From Poecilobothrus nobilitatus (lineage: Eukaryota > Arthropoda > Insecta > Diptera > Dolichopodidae), in contig OX352772.1 in the NCBI GenBank assembly GCA_947095535.1, positions 145,309,447-145,373,446 on the forward strand: a stretch of 64,000 bases of DNA, given 5' to 3'. Positions 24,260 through 36,180 of this stretch are shown here, in pieces (positions within the stretch are counted from its first letter, which is position 1; every line of letters starts with the position of its first letter). The translations under genes and the position numbers were made by a program. The notes under the pieces were generated by a model. The model had not been told where the DNA came from and did not search any database. It saw only the letters and a program-made list of their open reading frames with translations.

Positions 24260-24448
24260 GAACAACTAATGAAAACTAATGCTGATGCTATGATGCAGAA
24301 GAAACAACAAACATCGTCTTCATCAGTGTCATACCAAAATGCTTACTCGCCACCACAATTAGGACAACAACCAGTTCCAGTTATGTATATAGCTATTGCA
24401 GTTATTATGGCAATATTTGGTTTGTTGCTTGGAAAGTACATGCTTTGA
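24260..24448 (+). CDS. Terminal exon of a VAP/Vap33-like tail-anchored ER protein
   Basis: A splice acceptor (T-rich tract, AG at 24258-24259) opens a 62-codon frame ending at TGA 24446-24448. The peptide starts EQLMKTNADAMMQKKQQ, then a Ser/Tyr/Pro/Gln linker (YQNAYSPPQLGQQ), then a single hydrophobic segment PVMYIAIAVIMAIFGLLLGK and finally YML. A polar coiled-coil end, a flexible linker and a C-terminal membrane anchor closing in 'G-K-x-(M/I)-L' is the layout of VAMP-associated proteins (VAPA/VAPB, insect Vap33). These tether the ER to other membranes through an N-terminal MSP domain. The MSP exons are not seen here. The exon is undamaged and is the best candidate for a living host gene. 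Other tail-anchored proteins are possible. Confidence 0.6.
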   Translation, partial: EQLMKTNADAMMQKKQQTSSSSVSYQNAYSPPQLGQQPVPVMYIAIAVIMAIFGLLLGKYML

Positions 24449-27180
24449 ATCATTTAGACTTATTCTGCAAAAATACTTAATAAGGTTATATACATAAAAA
24501 TAAATATGTAAATGTGTACACATGTATATACATATATATACATGTGTACATAAATATGAATGTCATCAAAGTAATTTGGTATGCATTTATATTTTTATAT
24601 ATGTGTAAACGCATATATTCTTTTACATATTTAATTTAATATCTATTTATATATAAATCGATATATATTTATATAAATATATATGTATATAATATATAAA
24701 AATATATATAAATATACATATATATATATCTATATATATGTATATATATATATAAATACATGTATACATGGATACATGTATATATAGATACATAAATATA
24801 TATATAAAATTATGTATATAAATACATATGTGTATATTTAATTAATTATTATTTATTTAATTTGAGTATCATATACTTTTAAACAATCTATAAAACGTCA
24901 ACCAAATATTTAACAGCTGGTTTTTTTAAGCACGTGTCTTTCAATGTCAATATTCAGTTATCGCAGTTAAATCCTCATTTTCTTAGTCAGTATAAAAAAA
25001 TATTAGCAATAAAAATTTACTTTAATATGTAGTTAAATAACACTTTGATGTAAAGAATATTATTAAAAGTTGAATTCACATCTAAATACAATTAATTATG
25101 TAATAATAAAATAATTAAAGATGAAGAGCATGTTATTAGAAGTAAAAATTCAATTGTTTTTTCACTTATTTTAGTTTTTTTCTTTATATTATCTATTAAT
25201 GTAAAATAAATGGCATATTAATTTAATTCTTGTTATTTGGGGTTTAACAAATGTTTTTCATTATGTGTAGTAACAAATCCCATGTAATATATAAAATATA
25301 AATATCAATATAAATTTTAAATAAAAATTTTAACATTTTGTTAAAAAATTAATAAAAAAGAATAATTAATCTAAATTTAAATAAGTCTAGAGATTCAAAC
25401 AACGTTCGTTATATACGTATAGATATGATATGTAGATACTATATGTTGAATCAATAAGTTATCAACATCACTAAATACTAAATTACAAGTATTTATTAGA
25501 CATTCTCGCATAACAATTATTGTGGGATAGTAATAACAAGAATAAATTGTAAAGTATACTAATATAATTTTACTATTATAATTTGTATTCGAAATTTGTT
25601 TTTTTTTATTATTATTTTTCACGTATCTGTTATCTATAGATATAACTCCACAATTATGTCTAGATGAATATATGTATACCTATACATATATCTATATTTA
25701 TTTCTTTGAATATATTTACTTTCTATTTTTTGAAAACTAGGTTGAGTAAATAATTGCGATAATTTAAAGTATTTCGTTTCATACCATTCTTAATTATTTT
25801 CTAAAAACATATTCTAAGCTTTACATAAATGTTATTCAAGTTATAAACAAAATGTTAAAACGCATTTCGATATATAAATAAAAGTTGAAAATAAAAAAAA
25901 AATGTTTTACTTTTAAATTATTTTGACGATTAAGGCAATTGGAAAACAGCTATTACTCTTAAACAGCTTATACTCGTAATTCAGGTCCAAAAATAAAAAT
26001 AATGGGCAAGATGTACATGCTTAAAGCTTTAAAAAGTTGAATGATCCTTATTTATATTTAACATTTTGGATAAAGAATTTCTAACCAATTGTCCAAATTC
26101 ATTTTTTATCAATAGTTTTCTAATAGTATAGATGAGTGTCTGTTTTTAAACGTTTAAAGTTACTACAACTTAAGTATTAATAACACCACAACTTATATTG
26201 AACAATTTTTAAATAAATTGCTTTTAAACTCGACAACTTGTCATATATTTTTACTCTTAAATTCAGTACTCTATGGTTAGATTTACATACATATATTAAA
26301 ATTACAGTAGGTGTTTTATTTTAAATCACGTTTAAAAGCTTAATTTTGATTAATTGAATACATATAAAAAAAAATACAGCAATTGACTTTGACGTCTGCG
26401 CTTGAATTTTTTTGTGTTTGTTTTCTTACAAAACTGAAAAAGCTTTAATTTTAAAAAAAATGTATATCTTTTCAATAATATTAAGATTAAATGTGTCTAA
26501 ATATATATTCAGTGTGAAATTAAACATATATATAATTGTTTTAAATTTAAAAATATTGGAATAAAAGTGATAAAAAGATTTTCAAACAAGCAATGTTCGA
26601 ATTGTTTAATTGGTCATATCAATTTTTTCTGTAGCTATTAAAAATGAACAAAAATGACGTTGAGTATCTCACAATGTTAGTAAAACAAAAACTGTGTTCC
26701 AAAATAATTTTTACAACAATTCTCTCAAGAAAAATATTTTACGCAAATCCTAAAAAAAACTCTACTTTAAATTGATAAATTTAAAATCAAAGTAATGTTC
26801 ATATAAAATTAAAATTATCAAATTACCAGTGTTATGTTATAGTTAATCCTTAGATGTATCTTACAACACGCATTGCAGCATTTATTTGTAGTTCATACAA
26901 CCGAAAGCAATGTGTAACGTATTTCAATAAGTTATTGTATATATCTTACAAAACCATACATACATACGTTTAAATTCATAGTATAAAGCAAAAAAAGGAT
27001 ATAAAAACAGATTATTGAATACTAAAACTAAATTAAAAAAAAAAGTAAAAGAAAAGTTATATATTAATATAATAGACAAAAAACTAATAATTAAAATAGA
27101 TTTTTAAAGGATGTATACTTAATAGTTTATTTAAAAAAAAATTTTTTCGTTGTTACGGCCTATTATCTTCTATAAGGAAT
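24449..27180 (+). other. Long AT-rich region, possible 3' UTR of the VAP-like gene
   Basis: No other gene was found downstream of the VAP-like stop. Several AATAAA-type polyadenylation signals occur, for example near 25876 in ATATAAATAAAAG. The frame at 25395-25622 on the minus strand lacks any recognisable domain and is probably chance. The region has no recognised transposon, in contrast with the rest of the window, which fits retained gene sequence such as a long untranslated region. This is inference from position only. Confidence 0.4.
24500..24840. repeat. TA-rich microsatellite
   Basis: The sequence is composed almost entirely of TATA, ACATATGTAT, ATGTATACAT and ACATGTATATACATG words. 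It contains many overlapping short palindromes, able to form alternating-purine/pyrimidine or cruciform structures. It lies about 50 bp downstream of the VAP-like stop codon. Confidence 0.85.
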
Positions 27181-27186
27181 ATAATC

Positions 27187-27249
27187 ATGAATGCTGCACA
27201 GAGCGGAGGGCATACAACTGGTATGAATAAAAAAGGATCACAATTAGAG
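27187..27249 (+). CDS. Possible first coding exon, gene unknown
   Basis: A 21-codon frame starts at ATG 27187 and ends exactly before a GT at 27250 (GAG|GTAAAA), giving MNAAQSGGHTTGMNKKGSQL plus E in phase 0. Its base composition is much less AT-rich than the flanks, and its Gly/Ser/Gln/Asn content is typical of the start of a eukaryotic protein. The next exon was not found. It could be the first exon of a host gene on the right, or of the Harbinger-associated Myb-like protein at 27729, which itself lacks an ATG. I do not recognise the protein. Confidence 0.3.
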
Positions 27250-27728
27250 GTAAAAAAAAGTACATGCACTTAAAATTTTTAGATAAATAACGAGAAAAAT
27301 GAATTTAGAGTATTATAATCTGTACGCCACATTTTTAAATGGAAGTGAATATTAAATAAATTTATTTAGTTATGTCCAAAAATAATGGGTATATAATTAT
27401 TAATTTTCAATAATTATTACATACTTACCTGAGTGGTGGTAGTCGTAGTACATAACTTGTTACAAACGCTTTTTGTTGTAACAAATCACAGCATCGTACA
27501 AATCACCAAAACATTTTTTGGTGGCATGAACATTGGAACGCTGAAATGGAAACGAAACAAAAAAGATCAGCGTAACTAGAGTTACGCACCGTCACTTAAC
27601 ATTTTTTTGATTGTATTGTATGTTTTTAATGACAGAAAAATAACACAAGTCTTAGGTATCTACGTACGATTTGTTTATTTTAAATTTCTTTGTTGCTCGA
27701 AATCGCATAATATAAAATGTCAACATAA

Positions 27729-28058
27729 TTTTTGAAGGCAAAAAATGACTATGGACAAGGAACAGATGAATATCTTTACAAAATTTATGTTCAAAAGCAA
27801 CAACTTAGATATAGAGGGTTACAGAAAAAGCTATGGTCGCAACTAACCACTGATTTAAATGAGGCTGGACCACCAGTTAAACGAAAATATGAGTACAAAA
27901 AAGCAACCAGAAATTTAAAAATTAAAAGAAAATTAATGTACAACAAATTAAATAAAAAACGAGAAAGAATACAGTTGTCTTTGTCAACTCTTAGATACCC
28001 CTACGAACTGTTAGTATGTTCACAGCCTGTCACTCTGCTTATAATATTATTTTTTTAA
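27729..28058 (+). pseudogene. Myb/SANT-like (zeste-type) Harbinger accessory protein, partial
   Basis: The frame opens after a stop at 27726-27728 and has no ATG at its start. The conserved part is RGLQKKLWSQLTTDLNEAGP, then PVKRKYEYKKATRNLKIKRK: the second and third helices of the Myb/SANT-like DNA-binding domain found in insect zeste-type regulators and PIF/Harbinger accessory proteins. In that family the usual wording is 'LNxxGPPxRxxxEWKKxxxxxKxxxKRK'. The first helix is altered. The tail after residue 80 (IQLSLSTLRYPYELLVCSQP) runs into non-coding repeat. The last part recurs at 39717-39830. A Harbinger transposase fragment lies 1.2 kb to the right on the minus strand, consistent with the two-gene layout of these transposons. 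Confidence 0.6.
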
Positions 28059-28740
28059 TATTTTAGTATTTTAAAATAATTTGAGTGAATTTTATAATTT
28101 CTGGAACTATGGGTTGTACATATATTCAAACTATGTTTATACATTCTTCAAAAGCAGATTCTAACCTTCCACATAACGATTATCACTCCAAAACTTTTTC
28201 AAATATTCTATAGTACCATTTAATACTAAGCGGTAAATGTATATTAAATTACAAAATAGTAAATATAATTTTAAATATTATATTATATTAATGCGCCATA
28301 CATTGCAATATTTCTTTAAAAATATTTCCATTCATAGAGTAATTTCTTATAAGTACAATAAAATACATATATGTATGTAAATACGGCGCTATATAATATA
28401 CATCTATACTCTTATCATTCATTCATCAGTGACATATAAGATATGTAAATAAACATGATATTATATAAGTATGTATGTATATCAATATCATATAAATAAA
28501 AATTCTTCAAGTAACCGTTATGTTGTTTATTTATTTACATTTTTTTGTACTACGCATTATATCTTCAACAATTTCAAATTATCGAGTAAAACAAAATGCA
28601 AAAAAATCTAAAGTTAGTTGTTTTCGAGCTACCCGAAGTTTTGGTCGGATGGTCGGAACTCAACCAAAAAAAAATAAGGAGCCTACAAATTACTCCCAGA
28701 ATATTTTGTGTAAATTTCAAGATTCTAGCTTTCTTAGTTA
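28059..28740. repeat. Composite repeat, copy 1 (internally deleted)
   Basis: From about 27950 to 28605 this is near-identical to 39717-40398, differing by small insertions and substitutions. It then jumps to sequence matching 41030-41170 (CGAGCTACCCGAAGTTTTGG at 28626 and about 41064), stopping at TTTCTTAGTT (28740). Relative to the copy at 39717 it therefore lacks about 630 internal bases and the GGACGGACGG terminal module. The reading frames at 28520-28759 lie inside the repeat and are not convincing genes. Confidence 0.8.
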
Positions 28741-29134
28741 AATAAGGACGTCCATTCACTTCCAGGTGAATTTAAAAGCTTGAAAACAGCCATGGAACAA
28801 AAAATTGACATTGATGAAAAGTGACTGTCAAAGTGACATTTTTTTTCTAAAAAAAATTTAAAAAATTTGAAATTTATAACTTTAAAACGTTTTAGGGTTA
28901 AACCTAAAAAAGAAAGAGATTTAAGACCAAGATATTTAAGAGAGCTACTTTCTCATTCTATTAAAATCTTTTTTCAAAATGCCAAAATTTTGTTCGAAAT
29001 AGAAGTTATAGATATTTTAATCAAAATAAAGAAAACAGCTCCAAATCTCCTTTAATGCGCTATAGTTCTAAAGCTATTGGACTCATAACTTAGCACCGAT
29101 ACAAAAATTTTGTCGTCACGGCATTTCCTACAGG
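28741..29134. other. AT-rich spacer with a transposon-end-like block
   Basis: No gene was recognised. Near 29127-29175 there is a block ending in GCGAATCACCCTGTA; its complement, TACAGGGTGATTCGC, looks like the terminal sequence of an insect DNA transposon. I could not find a matching inverted end, so this is only a resemblance. Confidence 0.3.
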
Positions 29135-29265
29135 ATGGTGTATATAAATGCACTTACTTGCGAATCACCCTGTATTTTCTTTGTAAGTATTCTTGAACTG
29201 AAGTCCTATTCCACAGTGCGTCATGAGGACATCCGCCATTCCTTGCATCGATTTGATAAGAATGA

Positions 29266-29526
29266 TTACAGACCCGAAATAAAAAATAGTAAATATTTTA
29301 TAAGTTTTAAAATTAACAATTTACTATTTACAGTATGGAAACCCTTTCTGTTAAAAAAAACATGTTCATCCTTTTTCGGTTTCAGAATAGATATGTGAGT
29401 CCCATCAAAAAGGCCTATTAAACCAGGAATGTTGTATTTACTAAAGAAATATGTAAGAGTTACACTAAAAATTACTTGCTTTATAGTGATCCAACGTGGG
29501 CATATATCACCTTTGAGAATTTTCAA
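29266..29526 (-). pseudogene. PIF/Harbinger transposase fragment (DDE_Tnp_4)
   Basis: The minus strand carries IPGLIGLFDGTHISILKPKK, then 'DEHVFFNRKGFHTVNSK'. This is the most conserved block of Harbinger/HARBI1 transposases: the first catalytic Asp in '(I/C)DGTH' followed by 'NRKG(F/Y)HS(I/V)N'. The N-terminal helix-turn-helix region and the later catalytic residues are absent, so only a central piece of the roughly 350-residue protein remains. The upstream 'CPRWITIKQV' fits the region just before the core. It pairs with the Myb-like frame at 27729-28058. Confidence 0.75.
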
Positions 29527-29529
29527 TGT

Positions 29530-30062
29530 GTTTTTAAATACCTTTGAAACTGTTGCTTAATTTATTAAAAAGAAAAAAAATTATAGACATTTTATATTTC
29601 CTTAAAAATAGTGGTAAATGCCATATATGTACTCTTAATTCTATATGATTCAATATTAATATTAAGTGGGGTGATACAATGAAAAATAATTCAAAAAAGA
29701 AAAAAATTTGTTTACTATATATTAAATAGCATATGCATACATACATAAAGAAAATAAAAAAAAAAAAAATAAAATAACTATCAGAGAAAATTTGCTGCTT
29801 ATCAAAAAATAAATTATAATGAAGTTACAAAAAAAAAATAATCAAAAAAAAGATTAAAATACAAAATTCAGCTGTAATATTTAAAAAAAAAAAAAAAATT
29901 ATTATTATTATTTATAGCTGTTAGTTAAGAATCAAAACATCAAATTTAAAAAATCTTCAGTTTCACTGATATCTTTATCTAGAATCTAAAAAGATTAAAA
30001 ACTGTCTTTTAATTCAAAAAGGTAACCTGCTAAACAGACGACTAGCAACAACGTCGTCTGCG
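29530..30062. other. AT-rich spacer
   Basis: I see no gene. It contains long A runs (29755-29775, 29880-29905). The minus-strand frame 29534-29746 has no recognisable domain. Confidence 0.5.
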
Positions 30063-31209
30063 CTAATAAAAGCTGCGGAAAAAAGTAGTACGAAAAATTG
30101 GGACAAATACAAGGTACATATTGTTCATACGCAATCCATAAACTACAGAAAATTTACTATTCAAATAACCTGATCTGATATCAAAAGTTTCCAGCACTTT
30201 TGTAGCAATACAGATGGCACACAATATTTTAGCTTCTTTACATAATGGGGATGTATGATTTTTAAATATTCTTATGCCTTGCTTTTGTAAAACAAGCAAT
30301 GGTTGTATCTTACTTGAATTAGTTGCACCCCAGAAAGTAATTCTATACTGCAGCTTAGAGTAAAAATACCATAATAAAAATTTTCATTACTTTCGAAGAA
30401 CTCATAATTTATAATAACGTCTTAAGGCTTCAGTAATAACGTCTTAAGACTTCAGTATGCAAGGATCAATTAATTTTATTATCAATGATACCGCCTAAAT
30501 ATTTGTAATGTTCAACTATTTCTATATCAAAACAATTTTTACTACATAAAATCGAACTATTAAACAAATAACTTTTATTACATGTTAATTTAAATTTGTT
30601 GTATTCTGGTACATGATACCTAAGTTGCACCTTATAATTTTTTTGACATAATAAGTTAAAAAACATAATTTTTGTTTTGTTACTTATTTATGTGGTGAGA
30701 ACCATTTACGCAACAAATTCAAGTCATAGTTAATGCCACATATTAGGTTCAGAAGATTATTTGATTCGTATACATAACCTAAATCATCTGCAAAAGCAGT
30801 CAGATTACTTTTAAATTCTAGCGTAAAAGTAACGAGTTAATATAAATCAAAAATAATATCGGACCTAAAACCAAGTCTTGAGGTACTCCTTGTCTAAGAT
30901 ATTTTACGTTTGACAGTTTTTCTCCAATTTTACTTTTATACATTTTGATCCTAGGTAACTCAAAAACCACTCTAACCTAACATTAACCTCCCAAATCCAG
31001 CGTTTTCAATTTTACACAGCAAAATCTTATGGTTGACCATATCGAAGGATTTCGTCTACAAATAGCTCTGCAGTATATTTACTCTTATCCAAGTTATTAT
31101 AAATTTTAGAACAAAATTTCAACAAAGCGTCTTCTGTAAACCAATTGTATCTAAATCCAAATTGAACTGAACAAAAAAAAGTAGCATTATTTAAAAAAAA
31201 AAATAGCAT
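30063..31209 (-). pseudogene. LINE reverse transcriptase, second copy of the 1500-4020 family
   Basis: This is a decayed copy of the same LINE family. The minus-strand frame 30666-30466 carries 'NCFDIEIVEHYKYLGGIIDN', matching 'NCFDLEIVEQFKYVGVTIDN' in the copy at 2280-3176. Further right, 31209-31027 carries 'VQFGFRYNWFTEDALLKFCS' and 'TAELFVDE', matching the region just before RT motif A. 30063-30299 matches the C-terminus. Many frameshifts and stops are present. It is distinctly older than the left copy. Confidence 0.8.
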
Positions 31210-31539
31210 TATTTAAACCATATAAATTCATATTCCTTATATATGGTTTATAAATTATATTTTTCATATAAATTCATATTTTTCCTTTTTTAACTTTTTA
31301 GCTGTTTTTGTATTTTCAACATTGTTGTGAATGTCATCAAGAACAGTAGTATTTAATTTTTCTTTACATGCAATTTTTTTCTTTTAAATTGCTTCTTTAG
31401 TTATAATAGAATTAAAATTAATGCATAATATCACTGTCTGTTTATTTTCACCTTTCTCTTTAATTTTTTTTAAAAAACATTAATTTCGTCATCGTCAACA
31501 TAAATTTCTACAATAATTTTTATGTCGTCAACATAAATT

Positions 31540-32272
31540 TCACCTTCTGAGTCGATTTAGCGATGTCCGTCCGTCCGTACGCACGATAACTCAAAAAATA
31601 ATGATGCTATCTTGATAAAAGTTATACTGTAGGTTAATAATGACTAACGTAAGGCGGGGATTGCAAATGGGCGAAATCGGACCATGGCTTCGGATACCTC
31701 CCATACAACTCCCAAAACCGAATACGCATATCTTCGAAATTAATAAAGATAGAAACTTCAAATTTGGTACTAGGGTGTTGTTTCCTGAATTCCTGATTTG
31801 TCCAAATGAATAGAAGGAGTTGTTCGGGTACCTCCCTCACAACTCCCAAAACCAAACAAGCATATCTTCGAAATTAATAAAGATAGAAACTTCAAATTTT
31901 ATACGAGGGTACTGTTTCCTGAATCCATGATTTGCCTAAAATTTGAGATGAATTGGAGTGGTTCTTCGGGTACCTCCCATACAACTCCCAAAACCGAACA
32001 AGCATATCTTCGAAATTAAAAAAGATAGAAACTGCAAATTTTATACGAGGGTGTTGTTTTTTGAATCCCTGATTTTCCTAAAATTTCAGATGAATTGGAA
32101 TGGTTGTTCGTGTATTTCCCACACAACTCCCAAAACCAAACAAGCGACTTTATTTGTTTAGCTTATATTAAATACCTAACTAAAATAACTTATGGATTTT
32201 TAATTTAATTTGAATTTTTTAGGTGTACGGTATAAATAAGTTGGTTACAACGACTTACTGTATCATTTGCTT
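31540..32272 (-). repeat. Dispersed repeat family B, short variant
   Basis: This is in minus orientation relative to the long copy at 45743. Its right end (32160-32272, read on the minus strand: CAGTAAGTCGTTGTAACC... CCGTACACCT... AAAAATCCATAAG) matches the start of the 45743 copy almost base for base. Internal tandem units of about 134-142 bp contain TCTTCGAAAT at 31731, 31865 and 32007. The left end carries GATGTCCGTCCGTCCGTACG (about 31563-31582) and truncates. Frames at 31634-31855 and 31958-32161 are repeat by-products. Confidence 0.8.
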
Positions 32273-35200
32273 GTTTTTTGATTTTTTTAACTCTCTCAGA
32301 AACCCTCGTTATCAGTTTTTAAATTGATTAATTCTTCATGCAGTTTGTAATGTTATTGCCTAGTTTAGTGTGGATGTTGCTATAGTTGTTTCACTTGTTG
32401 ATGCGATGGTATTATTTTTTATTTCATTTGCGCTAGTGCTGCTAGTATCTAACTATCTACACATGGAGTTAACATGAACGCATAGATAATAATAGCAGAA
32501 ATTATATACATATATATAGATAACGCAAGTAGAACAAAAAATCTCTCACAATTTTTTTAAATTTGAAGTGCCCCAAAAAAAGAGAAAAACATTGCATTAA
32601 AAAAAATGAACATATTATTTTTGGCTGTTCTTTCTCATTCTGATTCTTCAAATTTATTTATAACATTTTTAAACAAGTCACAAATGTAAAGGTTTCTTTT
32701 ATTTAAAATGTTATTGGTATGTGTTAGCGTGTTAGTTTTATTTTTTTTCTATTCATTTTATATTTATGAATAGTTTATATTTTTTTTTTATTTTCAGTCA
32801 CTCTACTTTATAAAAAAAAGTAGCCAAGTAAAAAAATTATTAATGACAGGAGAGTATAGAGTATTTCTGATAGAGTAGTATAATAGCCAGCCATATATAT
32901 ATACATATATATATGCATACTAATGTTTTAATTAATTTTTTTTATCAATTTAGGAATTTTGCAAACAGATTATAAATAAAGTATGTAAGATTAAAAACTT
33001 GTGTGCTGTATAAAATTCTATACTGGATGAAAAAATTATAATTTTATCTGAAAATTTTGACCTAATTTAAGTTTTGTTGATGTAATATTTTAAGAAAAGG
33101 GAAAAAGCCGAGTTGAAGTTTCAAAATAAAAAAAAAACATTGAATTCAATTAAACGTTCAATTCGCCACAAAAAACTCTTGTACAACAAAATTATGAGAT
33201 AAATATATACATCTTGAAGTCCATATATCAAACAAGCTACTATCTCTTGGTAATCTGTAGAGCCCTCCATTAAAATTCAGCCTACTATTTTTACATGTGG
33301 CGCAGGTTCTACCTGATTTGCAGGGACTCTGATTTTATATTTTGAAACATTCTAAACAGAGAATGAATATATTATATGTTCATGCTAATGAAAGCAAAAG
33401 AGATGGAAAAGATAATAAAAGTATGTAGATGATAAATTTAACAAACTGTAGATGTAGATGACAAATTTAAAAAACACAAGAGTCAGAAAAATAGAAAATT
33501 TTAATTATAAGTTTTGCAACAAGTTAATGAATAAAATAATTGAGACAATCAAATAAATTTTGGAAAGAAATTCTAAACAATAATAAAAAAAAAAAAATTT
33601 CTTACTTTTTGAATAAAAATTATGTTCCAACTTCTTGATTGATGAATGATTAAGAACAAAAGAACTTGTACACTAATAGTAAAATTATATATTTCGCATA
33701 TGTATATGCACTTAACTTTAACTTTTATTAAACTTGTAAAACAACTTTTAATTTTTCACTTCTATAAAAAAAATTAACTTATTTTAATAAAAAATTCAAG
33801 TTATACACATTGGATAACTTACCCATAATACCAGAAACTATATTTTGAAAGGTAATTTCACAAAAAAAGCGCAAGTCAAATAGGATTAACCGTCACATAT
33901 TTTTTTTTGTTTTTCATTTTAAATAAAAACTACTCATGCATTTCTATTGATATAAAAAAAATACAAAATACTAACGCATATATAGTTAAACATTATATAC
34001 ACTTGATCAACCATAACCTACCCTACATTAATTTTTAGAAGTATAGTTGTGATACTCGTTTTTAGAAATATAGTTGTGATATCGTCATGTCATTTTTCAT
34101 TTTCGCCCACTCATTACTTCTATCCGGTTGGACAATTTTTGTGATATTTTTTTTGTTTTTTAATTTTTTTAATTTTGTTTTGTTGTAAATTAATTACTTT
34201 ATTTTGTTTTATTAAATTTTATTTTAAATATATTATATTATTTTGTTTTTCTATTTCTTTTTTGTTAAAAAATTATTTATATATTTTTTGTATGTATTAA
34301 TATATTTTTTTTTATTATTTTAGTTTAAGGCCTAGTATTCAGGCGATAGTACTTTAAAAAAAATCACCAAATCTCCTACCGCAAAGGTGGTGTGAAAAGG
34401 GGAATAACTTATAATATTAATTTATTTCATAATATTAATAAAAACTATAAATAAGTTAACATAAATTAACTTATTGTAAAAATAATTAAATAATTTATTT
34501 GTTGCACTTAATTTTATATGCATTCTAAAAAATTTACTTTATGTTTTATTAAAGCAAATCGATATTGCAATAAAATTAGTTTTCAACATTTTTTTGCTCA
34601 GTAATGTACCAAATCAATGCTCTTTTAAAAAGTTTTTAAGAAGCTTTTTTTTGTTGAAAAGTAGTTGGAAGACATTTTTTAAAATGCATATTTATGAATG
34701 AAAATTTACAATTTTTAAAAATTTCTTTTTACTAAAAAACGTAAAAAAGATTGAACTTTAATGCTCCCTTAGGACGAAATTAAAAAAAATCTGTAGTTTT
34801 TGTGTTATTTCCAGATTTCTAGGAGGGCTACTATATTTTTCCATAAAATTACGTGTATTTTTTTTGAAAAAAAGGACTACTATTTAGCTTTCCTCTCTCA
34901 ATGTCCAGGCCTTCTAAAAATTAATGTAGGTTATGGATCAACACAGAATCAGTCCATCCAAAATAGAATACTTAAGAAATGAGAAGTAAATTATTTATAT
35001 AGTGTTGCCATGTTGTAATATGTAATTATTTGATTTACTTCAATTTTTAAATATAAAAGATATTAAAAATTCTTTATGTGAAAGTGTTAGATTGAAAGAA
35101 AAATGTTAAAATACGTTTTTGCATTATTTTTTGAATAAATAAAATATTTAAAATTAAAAACAAAGAAATACAACCAAAATCATTGATAGACAACCAGTTC

Positions 35201-35784
35201 TTCTAACCAGTTTTCAAATATAAGCACACAATCATTATAAATAGATTTTATTATACCATTTGTAATAATAGGGTTTCAAAGTGAATTCTTTTTTTTTTCT
35301 TTATTTCTAATTATAATGATAAATAAATAAAGTAATTTTTAAAATATTTTAATTGTTTTCGACTTTAGACTAAAGTTGTGTAAACGAAAAATACATGTAT
35401 TGTGAACGAAATAAATTATCGTTTTATCTAAATTCGAGTACTACCTAAATAGTTTTAGAAATAGTTTTATAATGGTAAATAATCCAATAATGGTTTTATA
35501 TAAATTATAAATAAAAATAAATACTTAAAAAAATTTTAAAACTTTAATTTCAAAAAAAAAATTTGTGAATCATACAAATGATATGGCAATATTGTCTTTT
35601 ATTCAAATGCATTCTTCTAAAAAGAAGTTTTAAAGTTTTTGAAGAAAAAAAGAAAAAAAAAATATTTATCATGTACATATGTAACTATCTAAAATTAAAA
35701 TATAATCAAATATTCATGAGGATATTATTTTAAAAGAACTATTGAGGAGATTTGAGAAAGAGAAAAAAAGGAAAAAATGATAGA
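32273..35784. other. AT-rich region, no gene recognised
   Basis: No coding region could be supported. It is the loop between the inverted repeat arms at 32450-32600 and 35785-35908. It contains a small tandem duplication, TTTTTAGAAGTATAGTTGTGATA/TTTTTAGAAATATAGTTGTGATA, near 34034-34082, and extreme A/T runs at 34140-34320. The frame at 34800-34982 shows no domain. Confidence 0.5.
32450..32600 (+). repeat. Inverted repeat arm paired with 35785-35908
   Basis: The reverse complement contains GGGGCACTTCAAATTT, TTGTTCTACTTGCGTTATCT and ATATATAATTTCTG. The matching right arm contains GGGGCACTTAAAATTT, ATGTTCTGCTTGCGTTATCT and ATATATAATTTCTG in the same order. The arms are imperfect, with a loop of about 3.2 kb. 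Confidence 0.75.
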
Positions 35785-35908
35785 GCAAATGGGGCACTTA
35801 AAATTTGAAAAAATTTCGAGAATTCTCATTGACATTTTATGTTCTGCTTGCGTTATCTATATATATATATATAATTTCTGATAATACATAATATATAGTA
35901 ATAATAGA
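35785..35908 (-). repeat. Inverted repeat arm paired with 32450-32600
   Basis: This is the right arm of the pair described at 32450-32600. It ends only about 6 bp before another inverted-repeat arm begins at 35914, so two inverted pairs meet back to back here. Confidence 0.75.
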
Positions 35909-35913
35909 TAGCC

Positions 35914-36180
35914 TACTTAAAATTTTTAGATGCTAGCGCCGCCATCGTTGGAGGTGCTCCTAGTTTCAATAAACTACTACATGTAAAGGCCAATAGATGT
36001 CGCTAAACAGTTTCACTTTAAAATTACTAGATGTCACCAAATCTATATTTCCTATTTTATTTTTCGAATTTTTAAATAAAAAACAGAAATTATATAGTAA
36101 TAACAAATTTTATTTCAATCATAAAAATTAACAATCATGATTTTCACCTTTACAATGTACTAAAGAAACGACGATTTTTA
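35914..36180 (+). repeat. Inverted repeat arm A, flanking the ITPA pseudogene
   Basis: Starting TACTTAAAATTTTTAGATGC, this arm matches the reverse complement of 38085-38362 over most of its length. Shared blocks include GCTCCTAGTTTCAATAAACTACTA, CAGTTTCACTTTAAAAT and ATCATGATTTTCACCTTTACAAT. Its right end therefore includes the minus-strand form of the end of an ITPA exon (Cys-Lys-Gly-Glu-Asn-His-Asp codons near 36136-36156). Confidence 0.85.
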
